Positions 21,250 to 32,322 of a DNA stretch of 64,000 bases are shown here, piece by piece. The position numbers and the translations under genes were made by a program. The notes beneath the pieces are model-generated. The model worked only from the letters and a program-made list of their open reading frames with translations, ran no database searches and had not been told where the DNA came from. Position 1 is the first letter of the stretch. The number at the start of each line of letters is the position of its first letter. This DNA comes from Xanthostigma xanthostigma (Eukaryota > Arthropoda > Insecta > Raphidioptera > Raphidiidae), in NCBI GenBank assembly GCA_963575645.1, contig OY754464.1, positions 60,548,948 through 60,612,947 of the forward strand, given 5' to 3'.

Positions 21250-22055
21250 ACCTAGACTATGCAGATGATGTCTGTCTTTTGGCAAATAATAGCGCGGATA
21301 TGCAAGCAAAAATAAATCTCCTCGTAGAACAGGCAGAAATCGCAGGTCTTCGTATCAATATAAATAAGACAGTCGCTATGCAAGTCAGTAAGGTGAGTCG
21401 ACAACAGCTGGTAATAAAGGATATGCCTGTTAAAGAAGTGGAAGAATTTTGTTATCTGGACAGTATAATGGGCAATGATGGAGGAGCAGAAGTGGATATA
21501 GACAGTAGAATCAAAAAAGCATCCCAAGCGTTTGGAAGTTTAAATCGTATTTGGCATTCAGGCATGATTTTTGAAAAAACGAAGTTACGTATTTTTAACT
21601 CGAATGTAAAATCGGTCCTTCTATATAGATCTGAAACTTGTAAAGTGACGAAAGCCAATACAACTAAACTGCAAATCTTCATAAACAAATGTCTTAGAGC
21701 AATCCTCAAGGTGAAATGGTAGGAACACGTCTCGAACAACGAACTTTGGAAACGTGCATGTCTTGAACAAATCTGTGTAACTATAAAACGTAGAAAATGG
21801 AATTGGATAGGACACACGCTACGAAAGACAGATGACGATATAGCGAAAAGAGCCTTGGATTGGAACCCACAGGGATACCGAAAAAGGGGAAGACCAAAAA
21901 CATCGTGGAGAAGAACTGTTCGTGAAGAAGTTATGGAACAAGGAACTACCTGGCTTCAAGTCAAAAATATGGCAAAAGATAGGACTAGATTTAAAATTTT
22001 CGTAGAGGCTCTATGCTCCACTTAGGAGTTAAAGGAATTTATTATTTATTATTAT
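21250..22055 (+). pseudogene. 5'-truncated LINE, RT palm to C-terminus
   Basis: Reads LDYADDVCLLANN at once (YADD is the reverse transcriptase active site), then IDSRIKKASQAFGSLNRIW, VKSVLLYRSETCKVTK, FINKCLRAILKVKW. A TAG stop (21720-21722) replaces the usual proline codon, after which the same frame goes on: KRRKWNWIGHTLRK, WNPQGYRKRGRPKTSWRRTV and EALCST to the natural stop at 22023-22025. The 3' tail is a short TTATT/TTA repeat. The exact 12-bp duplication TACATCATGTCA brackets it. The single stop makes this a young inactive copy. Clade not certain; the short-repeat tail resembles RTE-type LINEs. Confidence 0.9.
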
Positions 22056-22067
22056 TACATCATGTCA
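22056..22067. repeat. LINE target duplication, right copy
   Basis: Exact match to 21238-21249. Confidence 0.85.
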
Positions 22068-22735
22068 GAATAGGCCGGAGTGAAGTTTGAACGAGTGCAC
22101 ACACCTTGGTCTATTGTCGCACGGTAATCCGCGTTCGACGTCTTTTTATTATAGTGATGTGCACAGAGCATTATCTGACAACTTCCAGCAATTTCACACA
22201 GAGTCAGTAAGCTATTAGAGCGTTTCAGTATACATAAGTACTTCTCACAAACACGACGACGGCGAAGAAGCATCGCCCGACATCAAACACCAGTTTGTTG
22301 AGATGATGACAATGACTATTCACACATTTCACCGGGAGACCATGTATTATGAGTGTCAGCTGTCTTTAGTTTTACGTGAAACTCTAGCCACAGAAGACGA
22401 CTCACAGAGGCGTCAGCAGCAAATACTGACTGAAGAAATAAGCGAAATAATGTGCAAAAGGACCGTTATTTAGGGAAAACGGCATGAAAACAAACGAATC
22501 ATTTGCAAAGTCCAGTCAAAATAAACATTTCAATTTACTATTATAATTCGCATAGAGCTGAAAATTGGTGTAGGTCTTAAATACATCTATTATTATAAAT
22601 AAAATATCAAAAGTCCCCACCGATTCTACATCTGCTTCAAAATTTATTCAAAGTCAAAGGTCAACAGAAATGTAAATTCTTACGATGAAGGAAGGTTTTG
22701 GTTGAGGATCATAAAATAAGGTTTACCAGTGTTTC
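22068..22735. other. No gene recognised
   Basis: Unassigned. The stretch just before 22736 may be part of the same repeat as the ribozyme-like fold. Confidence 0.4.
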
Positions 22736-22786
22736 GCTAGTGACCAACGTTTCGAAAAATTTATTTTCATCTTCAGGGCCTCAAGC
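22736..22786 (-). ncRNA. Hammerhead-ribozyme-like fold (C)
   Basis: On the minus strand: CTGAAGA (22776-22770), an extra T, stem II GAAAA/TTTTC, GAAAC, GTT triplet. The ten bases after it, GGTCACTAGC, pair 8 of 10 with GCTTGAGGCC just before the core. All boxes of the core are intact. Confidence 0.45.
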
Positions 22787-23345
22787 TGGTCAAGTAGTGG
22801 TAAATTGTTCTAACAGTATAAATAAATTCTGACATTGACCAAACAGAATAGCACCCATAACGGTTTCGGCCGTGTTTTTTTCCTCTGTATAATATTTTTC
22901 TGTGCTTTAAGTTTAGGCGTGCCATTACCGTTCAAAGCTCTGCTAAAATTATTATCCACATCGTCTGTTTGACCATCAGCGTGTTTGCAGTACATTTCAC
23001 TGCTGAAAGTGGTTTGGTCAATAACTAAATGACTTTAATTTAATTATGTGTCACTTTATTTCTTTTATCTTGAAACGATCGAACGTTACAACGAATGGTA
23101 ATGGCTTTCAATAAATATATACGAGCAGTCATCTTTCCTGAAAAGACAAAGATTTCTTTCCACTTCAATAGTAAGGATTATCTAGCTTTTTTTGTTGTAT
23201 TTATCGCAGCATTATAAACGTAAATCTAACTAGCTGTGAAACTCGTCGTTGTCCGTGTTAGCAATATTCTCATTTTAAAACGACCAATGTCTGGCCCATG
23301 GGGGATAGAATCTCCGACCTTCGTGTTATTATCGCCACGTTCTAA
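22787..23345. other. No gene recognised
   Basis: No coding signal. The last 60 bases may be the outer part of the foldback element's left arm. Confidence 0.4.
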
Positions 23346-23776
23346 AAGCCGCTGCACACGAGGCTAGAAACGCTGCTGGATTCCTTGCTAGATTTGCCTA
23401 CTAGTTTTCTAGCGCTGGTTTTCTTGATTGCTTCACACGAGACGTCTTTTCAAGCGAGTTTTGTGCATAAATCTGGTGCGCGCGCAGTGACAGCTCAAGC
23501 AAAACAGAGCAAAACGTGTCTGTTGTCTGACTGAATGACGCCATGTTGGTTTGTGGGCGTTTGTTCAAGTCGCCCACGGGACAAGATACTGCTTCCTGAT
23601 TGGTTATTGCTCATACCTGACAGCGGACCTAGCAAGGAAAATAGACCCTATTCTAATTTTAAAACCTGTTTTGTGAGCTAGCAGGCGACTCCGCAGTGAG
23701 GCCATTTCCAGCTTCGTGCCTAGCCTACCGGCCAGCAGAACTCCAAGCAGTGTTTCTATCCTCGTGTGCAGCGGCC
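23346..23776 (-). mobile_element. piggyBac-like MITE M2 (431 bp)
   Basis: Opposite in orientation to M1. Left AAGCCGCTGCACACGAGGCT after CTAA; right end GTGTGCAGCGGCC followed by TTAA. The internal order CTAGATTCC-type, TTTTCTAGCGCTGG, GAGACGTCTTTT is M1 reversed. Removing M2 would join 23345 to 23777, which gives better continuity with the right arm of the foldback at 24668. That suggests M2 lies within the foldback. Confidence 0.8.
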
Positions 23777-23780
23777 TTAA

Positions 23781-24668
23781 TATACCAAGATCCCAGACCC
23801 GTCAGACCCACGTCATTTCAGTACTACGAAAGGTCGCTGCACACGACGCTGGAAACTGCTAGAAACACTGCTTGGACTTCTGCTGGCCGGCAGGCTGGAT
23901 ACTAGGCAGAAAATGACGTCAGAGTCTATTTTATTTGCTAGGTCCTCTGCTTGTTCTGAGCAAGACCCAATCAGGAAACAGTATCTTGTCACGTGGGCGA
24001 CATAAACAAACGCCCACAAACCAACAAGGCGTGATTCTGCTCAGAGTCAGATAACAGACACGTTTTGCTCTGTGTTTATATTTGTACTGTCACTGCGGAT
24101 GCACCAGATCAATCCACAAAACAAGCTTGAGAAGACGTATAGTGTGAAGCGAGCACATAAAAGCAATTAAGAAAACCAGCGCTAGAAAACTAGTAGTCTA
24201 GCAAGGAATCTAGTGTGCAGTGACCTTAAGATTTTATCAGTAAATGTACAATATTTAGTTAAAAACGTATGCCAACTTGTTAACTTGAAAGCGGGACCTT
24301 TTTAGAGATAACAGGTTCTTAAGGTCCATAAAACGCGTGCTTACTTACGAGCGCAATGGTATTATGCATGCAAATGAGTGCGAATGAGAGCATTAGATGA
24401 TTTTTTTGACAGCTTTATGAAATTTAAGTGTTTTATTTGTTTAGACACATGAGAGAGGAAAACTCCATGGAAACAAATTAACAACCTACATTTTATAAAG
24501 CTGTCAAAAAATCATTCAAATCATATGCATGCATAATACCATTGTGTACGCAGGTAAGCACGTGTTTCAAGCTATGAAGTTGGCATACGTTTGCAACTAA
24601 ATATTAAATAAAATCTTAGTAGTACTTAAATGATGTAGGTCTGACGGGTCTGGGATCATGGTCTTTAA
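23781..24668. mobile_element. Foldback element interrupted by nested MITEs
   Basis: The left arm (23781-23830 plus 24226-24425) and right arm (24480-24668) are inverted copies: GATCCCAGACCCGTCAGACC and its complement, AACGTATGCCAACTT, AATGGTATTATGCATGC and TTTTTTGACAGCTTTAT. The left arm is split by M3 exactly at a TTAA where the right arm has an uninterrupted ACTACTAAGATTTTA. An extra 44-nt piece (about 24290-24335) with GGACCTT...AAGGTCC ends is also only in the left arm. Confidence 0.75.
23831..24225 (+). mobile_element. piggyBac-like MITE M3 (395 bp)
   Basis: Same orientation as M1. AGGTCGCTGCACACGACGCT on the left and GTGTGCAGTGACC on the right, flanked by CGAA and TTAA. It lies only 54 bp from M2 and inverted to it. 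Its insertion site is visible as the empty site in the right arm of the host foldback. Confidence 0.8.
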
Positions 24669-25195
24669 CCAACTGAGCTAATCAACAAATCGATCGACTG
24701 TGCTGCGAGCTAAACAGTTTCGCTTTGAAAATAATGTTTAAAAAAGGATTGTTTGTTGTATATTTTTTTGTCAACTTCAAATTAACGTCGAAAGATACAG
24801 AAGGCTTCTCTGTGTCTCAGGATAATAATGTAATCTGATAGGCTTAATATTACATGAGAAGTGCTGAAGAAAAACAAGACAAGGCGGTTATCTTACAAGC
24901 GCCGGAGATAAAATATAAAACGAGGAGAGAGTTTAGAAGTTGGGTAGAAAGCAGTTGAGGCATGTCTCTCTGTAATGAGTGAGCGTTTGAGCCGCAAAGG
25001 TTCCGTTGCACGAGCGCGAAGAGAACACTCATTTTTTTTAAACTAACTTTTTCTTGTTCGCGGGCCTTTCAAGTTTTTCATCAAATATTTAACACAACAA
25101 AAACAAATCCTATATAATGTGACAGAATGTCAATTTATAACATTTAGATTTTGCTTTCGTTTCTGTGGTGTGTAGTGTAAACAACAAATAACTTA
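24669..25195. other. No gene recognised; box A-like word near 24680
   Basis: On the minus strand TAGCTCAGTTGG (about 24671-24682) matches a tRNA A box, but no B box or cloverleaf follows. It may be a degraded tRNA-derived SINE head, or chance. Confidence 0.3.
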
Positions 25196-25450
25196 TACAG
25201 TGCTCAGCATCCCCGAAAACGGGGAGATAACCTATTTTTTTACAATATAAAAAAAATTCACCCGTTTCGGGGGTGAGATTTGGTCGATGGAGGGGTTTGT
25301 GAGAGTTGACGGCAATTTTCAACACCACCGCCGTGCTCAGCAGCCTCAAAAACAGGGAAAAAACACTTTTTTCGGAAAGAAAATAGCCCCGTTGGGGGGT
25401 TTAATATCACCACCGTGTTCACCATCCTCGAAAACGGGGGAAGGGGTAAT
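25196..25450 (+). repeat. Three diverged tandem units with GTGCTCAGC...AACGGGG
   Basis: GTGCTCAGCATCCCCGAAAA at about 25199, GTGCTCAGCAGCCTCAAAAA at about 25333 and GTGTTCACCATCCTCGAAAA at about 25418 begin related units of unequal length, each followed by a G-run. This looks like an old tandem repeat or part of a larger repetitive element. Confidence 0.5.
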
Positions 25451-25478
25451 CTCGTTCCGGATCACACACGCCACTATA

Positions 25479-25719
25479 CAAGGCCGTCCCGACAATAGGG
25501 CAAGCGGAGCAGTGCCCCGAGGCCCCGAAGGAGCCTCTTTTCGTTGCCTACTTTTTAGGTATTCGAAAGTGTCCACACTCGTTTTTTACTTTTTGGAGCC
25601 CTTCTACCTCTAGAATTGTATGTAAAACAACCCAAAAAAAGCATTTTTTTAATTTCTACATAAGTGGTCCTAATTTTACTTCTTGCCCCGAGGCCCTCGA
25701 TGTTCTAGTTACGGCCCTG
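25479..25719. mobile_element. hAT-like MITE, CARGGCCGT ends (241 bp)
   Basis: Left CAAGGCCGTCCCGACAATAG; right, reversed, CAGGGCCGTAACTAGAACAT. The inner arms share GCCCCGAGGCCC. Terminal CAGGG is hAT-like, but the 8-bp flanks do not match, so the duplication is lost or the boundaries are slightly off. Confidence 0.6.
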
Positions 25720-25894
25720 ACGAACAAATAAATGACTATAGTTTGCACTTCGTTCATTGGCTCACGTTTTAAAAACTGTTATCATACTGAAAGTCAAACT
25801 TTTGAGAACCTGTTCTCTAAGAACAGATTCTTTAAAACCTCTAAGTCTCTGAACCTGTATTTTTAAAATTTCTTAGAACCGGTTCTTTAATAGG

Positions 25895-25998
25895 CTATTG
25901 AATGATAAAAACGCAGTTAAATCCGTTCAGTAGTTCTCGACATTAATCGGTACACAGACAGACATCTATCAAGATTTCTTCATTTTATACTATGTACA
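25895..25998 (+). repeat. LINE/SINE-type 3' tail
   Basis: AATCCGTTCAGTAGTTCTCG, then ACACAGACAGACATC and TTTATACTATGTA. The same order (ATCCGTTCGCTAGTTTTTGA, ACAGACAGACAGACG, TTTATAATATGTG) occurs at 40280-40366, which supports a dispersed retroelement tail. Confidence 0.45.
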
Positions 25999-26314
25999 GA
26001 TGCTGATAGATGGCGTTGAGCATGCTCTTCTCGCGGATCGACGAATGAATGAAAAACTCATTAACACGTACTGCTTTAATTTCCTGTACCTTAGAAAACA
26101 ACACAAGAGAGGAAAAAAACACATTTGGATTATTTTGTTTTCAAAGACTTTTATTAGTTCTACTTGGAAATTTAACTAACCGCAATTTTGTGCCTATAAA
26201 TGTTTCCACAACGTAATTATAGAAAAAAAGTTCTCGTTTATGTTCACAACTTAATATAGTTAAAAAGCTGTGCATTGAATTTGTGTAAAGGATTTTTTCG
26301 CCTAATAATATTTT

Positions 26315-26400
26315 ATTCCTTTCCCGGTTGACTTTGAATTCCTATTCTAGAGTTAGGCGGAGCATTACGAGAGGAAGAGTGAGTGGTAAACACGTACGGC
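26315..26400. repeat. Interspersed repeat shared with 31760-31845
   Basis: The stretch around AGAGTTAGGCGGAGCATTAC with GAGAGTGAGTGGTAA recurs as GAAATTAGGCGGAGCATAAG at 31760-31845. Unknown family. Confidence 0.5.
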
Positions 26401-26422
26401 CAGTGGCGTATCTTTACCTATA

Positions 26423-26655
26423 TACAGGGTGTTCAAAAAGTTCCGAAACGCCTGAATATCTCAGAAAGATAAAATTTTGCGGATGAAAGTTGCTTAACTC
26501 GTTGTAATGTATTTTACGGTCACAAAAATTCCTCCTGAGGAGATTCCGCCGTGGTGGAGCAGGGGGTAACTCCGAAATTTTAAATGGCAACTGCAATTTT
26601 TTTTTATTGGGTCGAGTTTTTCGGGCAAAAAAAAGACATGTTTTGTCCCAAACTT
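26423..26655 (+). mobile_element. TACAGGGTG-type MITE, one end only
   Basis: TATACAGGGTGTTCAAAAAG is a clear TA-flanked mariner-type terminus. No inverted partner occurs before the next repeat begins at 26656, so the element is truncated or the partner end has diverged. Confidence 0.45.
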
Positions 26656-26775
26656 TTTTGTTTAGGGAGTTAGTTTATTCACGGTACGGCATTGAGTAAA
26701 GTGACTGGCGGTAGGCGGAGTAGAGATCTCATGTGCACACTACTACTCTCAAATGTCACACTTACTTTGATAATG
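26656..26775. repeat. Interspersed repeat shared with 34394-34507
   Basis: TTTAGGGAGTTAGTTTATTC, GGCGGAGTAGAGAT and CACACTTACTTTGATAA match 34394-34507 with scattered changes. Similarity ends abruptly at both sides. Confidence 0.6.
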
Positions 26776-27729
26776 TATGATTCGGTTGATTTCACCAGCT
26801 CAGTGCTGTCGCTTACAACGTAGCTCCGAAAGAAACTATAGTATAATTTTATTCACAGTCGGCGAAACCGGGCATTATAGAAAATACTACCACAGTGGGT
26901 AACATTCGAAACTATGTTAAAGTGTATCACGACAAATGGAGTTAATTTAGATTCAGGAAACTGTTATACCGACCGAGGTTACAACTTCATCGTCTAACAT
27001 AAATAATTGAAATACTGGCGCTGTCAAAATTGAAACCGCGCGCGAGAGAGAGTCAAACGCGTACACATAAGTTAACAAAGTTTTTGTAATAATAATTAGT
27101 TTGTAATTGTTGGCTAATCTACGTTCAGCCGATAAAATGACGAGCAAAGTAATTAAAGTGAAATCGTGCCATGAATCATTCATCAGTCGCCCACACGCCG
27201 CGGCCGCCCCCAGTTTCCCCTGCCCCCAGTCAGCATCAGCAGCGCTTGGGAGCTAAAAAGTGCAACTGGTTCGCTCTCAATACAGTTTACGTAGCAAAAG
27301 TCGAAATTGTTATTTTTAGTAGCTGTTATAAGTAAAACCGTTATTTCGATATAACGGATAGGCAATAGGTACTAATGACAAGTTTATGTTAACTGTCAAA
27401 AATAACGGGTTGCCGTTAACAATTGAAATAACAGCTTAACATTAAAATTATCAGAAAACAGAACTACTGAACCGTTTTTACATTTTACCCATTTCATGTT
27501 GAACTCAATGAAATCAGTGCAGCCATTCTCGGCGTACACACAATAATTTTTTTTAGACGGGTATAATCTCTTTTTTTGAAGTCAATTAAAAAGAGTGTGT
27601 GCTTGAGACCAGTTAATTTTCTCAAATACTTTGCACAACCTAACCATAGATGGCAGTGCCAACTAGATGCTTTGTGCAATACATAAATAGTGCATCAACT
27701 GTCTTTCCTTCTCTTTCATGGACGATGGC
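26776..27729. other. No gene recognised; C-rich patch at 27185-27240
   Basis: A short G+C-rich stretch (CACGCCGCGGCCGCCCCC) is the only compositional anomaly. Confidence 0.4.
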
Positions 27730-28175
27730 ACCATTCCATCTTCAAAAATATTATAAAATTTCTGATAACAAGTGAGGTCACGCGGGTAATGGCTAGTATT
27801 CAAAATGACATTTGCTATTCGTTGCCATGGTTACTTACTTAAAATGATCGACAAAACAAAGAACAGCTGATTTTATTTTCAAAATATTTCCGAAAGTTTA
27901 GAAAAAAAAATTTACGAAACTTTCTTGAAGAAATAAGTAGATTAATAATCCGTTATGTAAAGTGTAGCATTATTATATAAAAAAACATCGTTATAGCATG
28001 CATCTTTTCTGCGCATGCGCCGATTTTCGACAAACATACTAACAGACGGACAGAGTTTTACCAAAAATGTGTTTTTTGGATTCGGGAAACCTCAAAATGA
28101 AAATAGATTGTAAAATTTTGAAAAGTGAATTTTGACCTAAACTAGTACCTGTCCCCACTTGTGGGTTTGAATGGA
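27730..28175 (-). repeat. ACCATTCC-ended repeat, copy 3 (shortened)
   Basis: Minus-strand copy, with ACCATTCCATC on the left and GTGGGTTTGAATGG on the right. It lacks the ACAGATTGAAACC block present in the others, an internal deletion of about 150-200 bp. Confidence 0.65.
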
Positions 28176-29107
28176 AAACGTTCACGACTCAATCTCTTTC
28201 TTTCTCAATCTTTATCTATCTAATCTCCATAATTTCAATTTTTGATTTATAACCTCACAAACTTACCATCATTTTGCCTGAAGTGCCACTTAAGTAACAA
28301 ACAAAAAATACCCGACCGTAACTGTAACATTTTGATTCATCCCTGGTTTTGTGTTCGCGCAATCAATGTAGGAAGGGTGGGTAATCCCACGTGTGCAAAC
28401 GAACATTGCTGCTATGAACATTGGGTCTCGCTTCGGGGCCATTCATATAAACACACTACCTGTCAATTGGATGCATTGGTTGCTAAGGAAATGGAAAGTT
28501 TCATGATGTTTTTAGGCGCTATTAGCGTAAGCTAAAGCGCCTTATATGTACTCGCTTTGTCTGTGAATCTGTGAGTCACGCTTTTTGTATCCAGCGTACA
28601 GCTCAAACGCCTTAACCGATTTTCAAAAACTTTTTTCTGTTCGATTCGTCTCCGGGTAACTTAAATCCTAACGTCTCTCGATTTTTGAATTTTGACCCCA
28701 GAGGGGAGTAATAAAGAAAAAACGAAATTTTTTGCTTATAACTCACTCAATTTAAATCAGATCGGTTCGAAACCTGTCTTAAACGAAAGAGGAGAAAATT
28801 TTACATAAATTTCGTACAACAGAATTTGCCAAAACAGGTTTTTTATACAAATTTATTTAGAAATAAATTCAATTTGATATAATCGATGGCAAACATCTTT
28901 CGGTTATCTCTCTCTGTTGCACGGTTTAATATGGTAATATAAAGATTACGTTTATTCTGTCTTAAAATAAAACGATTGCATTTGTTCAAAAACGGATGGC
29001 ATTTCAAATATTTGTGAAATGCAACGCCTTCTGAGTTAACAATTTGAATAACTAATTATTAGAACATAATACTTTGACAGATGCAAACGTCATTTTTGAC
29101 ATTTCTT
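28176..29107. other. No gene recognised
   Basis: Contains AACGGATGGCATTTC near 28992, similar to the word repeated in the palindrome at 50668. A 97-codon frame at 28242-28535 has several cysteines but no recognised domain. Confidence 0.4.
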
Positions 29108-29440
29108 ACCATTCCGACACCACGGATGAGCGGATTGAAACCAAATTTTGGGAGGATGTTTGGTATGCAAATATGAAATAGCCTATTGTTTTTTGGGAAC
29201 ATCGGCGCATGCGTAAAAGAGTATATCTTTTATAATGTTGTTTTATATAATAATAATATAGTTTTTAAAAAGACTTATTATTTTATCTATTTTTACATGA
29301 AAGTTTTGTAAATTTTTTGGGGAAAATCGGCGCATGCGCAAAAGAGATATGGGCTATGACGTTGTTTCTTATATAATAATGCTTTACATTTCATAACGGT
29401 TGATTATTCTATCTGTTTTACAAGAAAGTTTTGAACTAGT
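29108..29440 (+). repeat. ACCATTCC-ended repeat, copy 4, internally duplicated
   Basis: ACCATTCCGACACCACGGAT then the ATTGAAACCAAATTTT block. The CGGCGCATGCG...AGAGTATAT segment occurs twice in tandem (about 29190-29310 and 29318-29435). The right terminus is missing. Confidence 0.6.
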
Positions 29441-29809
29441 TGTGACTAATTATTAATAATTAATTATAAAAATGATTTTTTCCTTTCTGTGTTTCAATAT
29501 TTTCAACTGTAATTTTTTTCGTAGATTAAGTTAATTAAATTATTTTATTAAGCTCAAAGTTTCGTTAAAAATATACAACAATTTTCAAACATAACGCCGG
29601 GGTATATTTTATAGAATTTCGCGCCTTGTAATTCTTGAATTACTTGTGTCTTCAGACAATATTTTTAAAATAAGTACCTACTTTATGTATCTTGTATCTT
29701 GTACATAAATGAAGTTATAATGTGCGAGTTGTGTGTTGCGACATTATGTTAAAACGAATTTTAACAGTCACACGCGTCATTATATCAATACGCACGAGAT
29801 ACATAGGTA
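29441..29809. other. No gene recognised
   Basis: Unassigned A+T-rich DNA. Confidence 0.4.
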
Positions 29810-30184
29810 CAGGGGCGGATTTCCCTATAGGCCAAGTAGGCCTGGGCCTAGGGCGGCAAAACTTAGTGAGATTTTTTTCTAGTAGGTACTTTTTAATATC
29901 CAATGGCACCCAGCTACAAAACAAACGAAAAAAGACTTTTTTGTTGTGGAAATGAAAGGATCTTTTTTTCCGCTCTCCTATTTTGTGCCGACACACGATA
30001 AAATTTGTCAAGAAGTTAGGTTGTTAAAAAAAAGGTCATTCGTTTTTTTTTTGCTCTCTTTTATTGTGCACACGACAAATTTTTTTTAAGCTAGGCTATT
30101 AAAAAAAAGGTCATTTGCGGGAGTAGGGAGGGCGGCAATCTTCCGTAGGCCTAGAGCAGCCCCAAGGTATCAAATCCGCCCCTG
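29810..30184. mobile_element. hAT-like MITE, CAGGGGCGGATTT ends (375 bp)
   Basis: Left CAGGGGCGGATTTCCCTATA, right AAATCCGCCCCTG. GATACATA follows the right end and also occurs at 29798-29805, but with GGTA between it and the left terminus, so the 8-bp duplication is only probable. The interior includes a tandem pair of about 70 bp (about 29965-30035 and 30050-30115) ending TTAAAAAAAAGGTCATT. No transposase. Confidence 0.7.
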
Positions 30185-30928
30185 GATACATACTAAATTT
30201 TTTGCAAGTACCTCCTATAAAATAAATAATGTTTACTCATCAGTATATTTGTCATAATTGTAATCTAAGACGCGCACAAATTTTCTCGAAAGTTGCACAG
30301 CCGTTTATGTACTCTGCGCACAATGTTTTTTTATTTCATTTTATAAAAGAATTGCGCATCTAAAAATGTCAAAAATCGTTTCTTGTTTGTGTGTTATTAA
30401 AAAGCTGTAAAAAGTTATTTTCAAAGGTATTTATTGAAAAAACTTTTGACTTTAAACACAGGCACAGACCCAAAAATTTGCACACTTTTACATATACGTT
30501 TTGAACATTTTTGCTCTCATATACTTTTGCACCGCGTAGTCAGCCAACAAAATAGAAGGAACATTGCTTGTGTCCACAGTGGATACAGTTATGTCAACGG
30601 TGGACACAGTTATGTCCACGGTGTTAACTAACCTCAAAAATAACCTATGACATAAGTGTTATAAAATATCACAAAAGACGAATAAACAATAAATCAACTA
30701 ATTAAATGATGCAGAAGTGAATAATCACAACAAAAATTTAAGCGACATGGTGATTATTTACTTCAAGTGGTTATATTCTCTTTGATTTAAGAAGTCCTGA
30801 CGTCATTCAGTGTTTCAGTCAACATGGCCGATTGCAGTATTTTATACTTTTATTTTATTAAAAATCTTATTAATCTCAATCCCCTGTATTATTAAACGAG
30901 CTAATCTTGTATCTACCTATGTACCTAC
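30185..30928. other. No gene; short 21-bp tandem at 30570-30625
   Basis: The units GTCCACAGTGGATACAGTTAT, GTCAACGGTGGACACAGTTAT and GTCCACGGTG follow one another. The rest is unassigned. Confidence 0.5.
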
Positions 30929-31424
30929 CTATGTCCCTAAATATTTTCTCGAAAACGGCCCTAACGATTTGGATGACATTTACTGAAAAGGGATTTTGGG
31001 GGGCAAAAAATCGTTTTAGCTAGGTCTCATCTCTTGAAAAAATCGTTTTCTTACAAATTTTATCATTATAAAAATCAATTTTTGACGTATGAAAATACTT
31101 AAATATTTAAGTAGGTTTTGGAATTTTATACAAACAATGAAACAATTGTTTTCAAAATATTATGACAGTTAATCTTTAAAGCTTACCACAATATATCAGT
31201 ATTTTATTTAACTTTCCCAGCAAAGCTCGGTCACTCAGGTACTGTTTATATTAACACAGGGTCATTTTTAGAATCCTTCAAGATATATTTTTCTCTAAAA
31301 CCATTTATTCTTTGTTTCTTTTATACTGTAATCATCCCTATTGTGTCAAAAGTGTTTTTTTACACTGGACACCGATACCAAACACACCTCTAATGTTGAC
31401 CAGTAGTGTATCAAGTTCATGTCG

Positions 31425-31535
31425 ATCTCTCATTATGCAACATCTCCGTGCATATATAGTGTGTATGCATAATACTATTTGCATAAATGCATGCATATGC
31501 ACCATGTGCATTAATACATGTGGATTGTGCATAAA
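31425..31535. repeat. TGCATA-rich low-complexity stretch
   Basis: TGCAT/ATGCA words occur more than ten times in about 110 bp (TGCATAAATGCATGCATATG). Possibly a decayed tandem or a hairpin-prone patch. Confidence 0.5.
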
Positions 31536-31880
31536 TATTGTTTGCGCGTAAACGCGATCGTCCACCGGTACAAACTCAACTGTGTAATTGACACACTATT
31601 ATTAATTAATTATATTCAGTCCAACGCCGATCAGGCTTCGCTCGCGTTAATGCCCGCAGCTTCGCTCCGGTGAACGGCAATTTTGCCCGCAGACTCGTTC
31701 GCATAAATTGCAGATGTTGACGAGAAGTCTATAGTTTAAACAGCATACTACGCTTCATATTAACCGTTTCTCGATTGACCTTGAATCCTTGCTCTGAAAT
31801 TAGGCGGAGCATAAGGAGACGAGAGTGAGTTGTAAGCGTATACAAATATGTAACAAATTATGTCATTGAAAGAATTATAT

Positions 31881-32322
31881 AGGCTGTGTGCATGAAGCCT
31901 ATTAGCGCCGCTAGTGGGTAATAGAGAATTATTGAACTAACTTTTTATGGAAATCGCGACATGTTTCTATGGTGATAAGTCAAAAATTTTAGTTGGCCAT
32001 GATGTGTCAAAAAAAATGTAATAAAGAAAACTGATGTTAATTTGTTTACACTGACAGCGAAACGGAAAATTAGGACGCCAATGGTCTTTATTTTACTTAA
32101 ATCGCCATCAGCGCAACAGCCTGGAACACAACAAGCATTTCCAGATCCTATGTTTTCTTTGTATTAAAAAACTTTATAAAATTATAATTACTAAATTCAC
32201 TTTTAATAAACATGGCTCACTGACATACGAAAAATTGGAGATCAAAGTTTCCCCTAGTGCTCACCACAAACGCTCGCATCGAAAAATTTGTAACTCCGCC
32301 TTCGTGCACATAGCCCATAGTA
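31881..32322. mobile_element. MITE with GGCTRTGTGCAYGAAG ends
   Basis: TAGGCTGTGTGCATGAAGCC on the left is matched by TGGGCTATGTGCACGAAGGC reversed on the right. Ends of about 20 bp. The interior has no coding capacity. Target duplication unclear. Confidence 0.5.

Noticed and set aside
21452..21817. Long minus-strand ORF (121 codons) opposite the LINE
   Set aside because: Shadow of the plus-strand reverse transcriptase frame; no domain on the minus strand.
24660..24695. tRNA gene on the minus strand (A box TAGCTCAGTTGG)
   Set aside because: No B box, anticodon stem or acceptor stem can be formed downstream.
25479..25613. ORFs on both strands at 25287-25613 with proline/glycine-rich peptide
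   Set aside because: They cross the boundary of the hAT-like MITE and the tandem units; composition explains the residues.
30570..30625. CRISPR-like array
   Set aside because: The three 21-bp units are contiguous without unique spacers, and the genome is eukaryotic.
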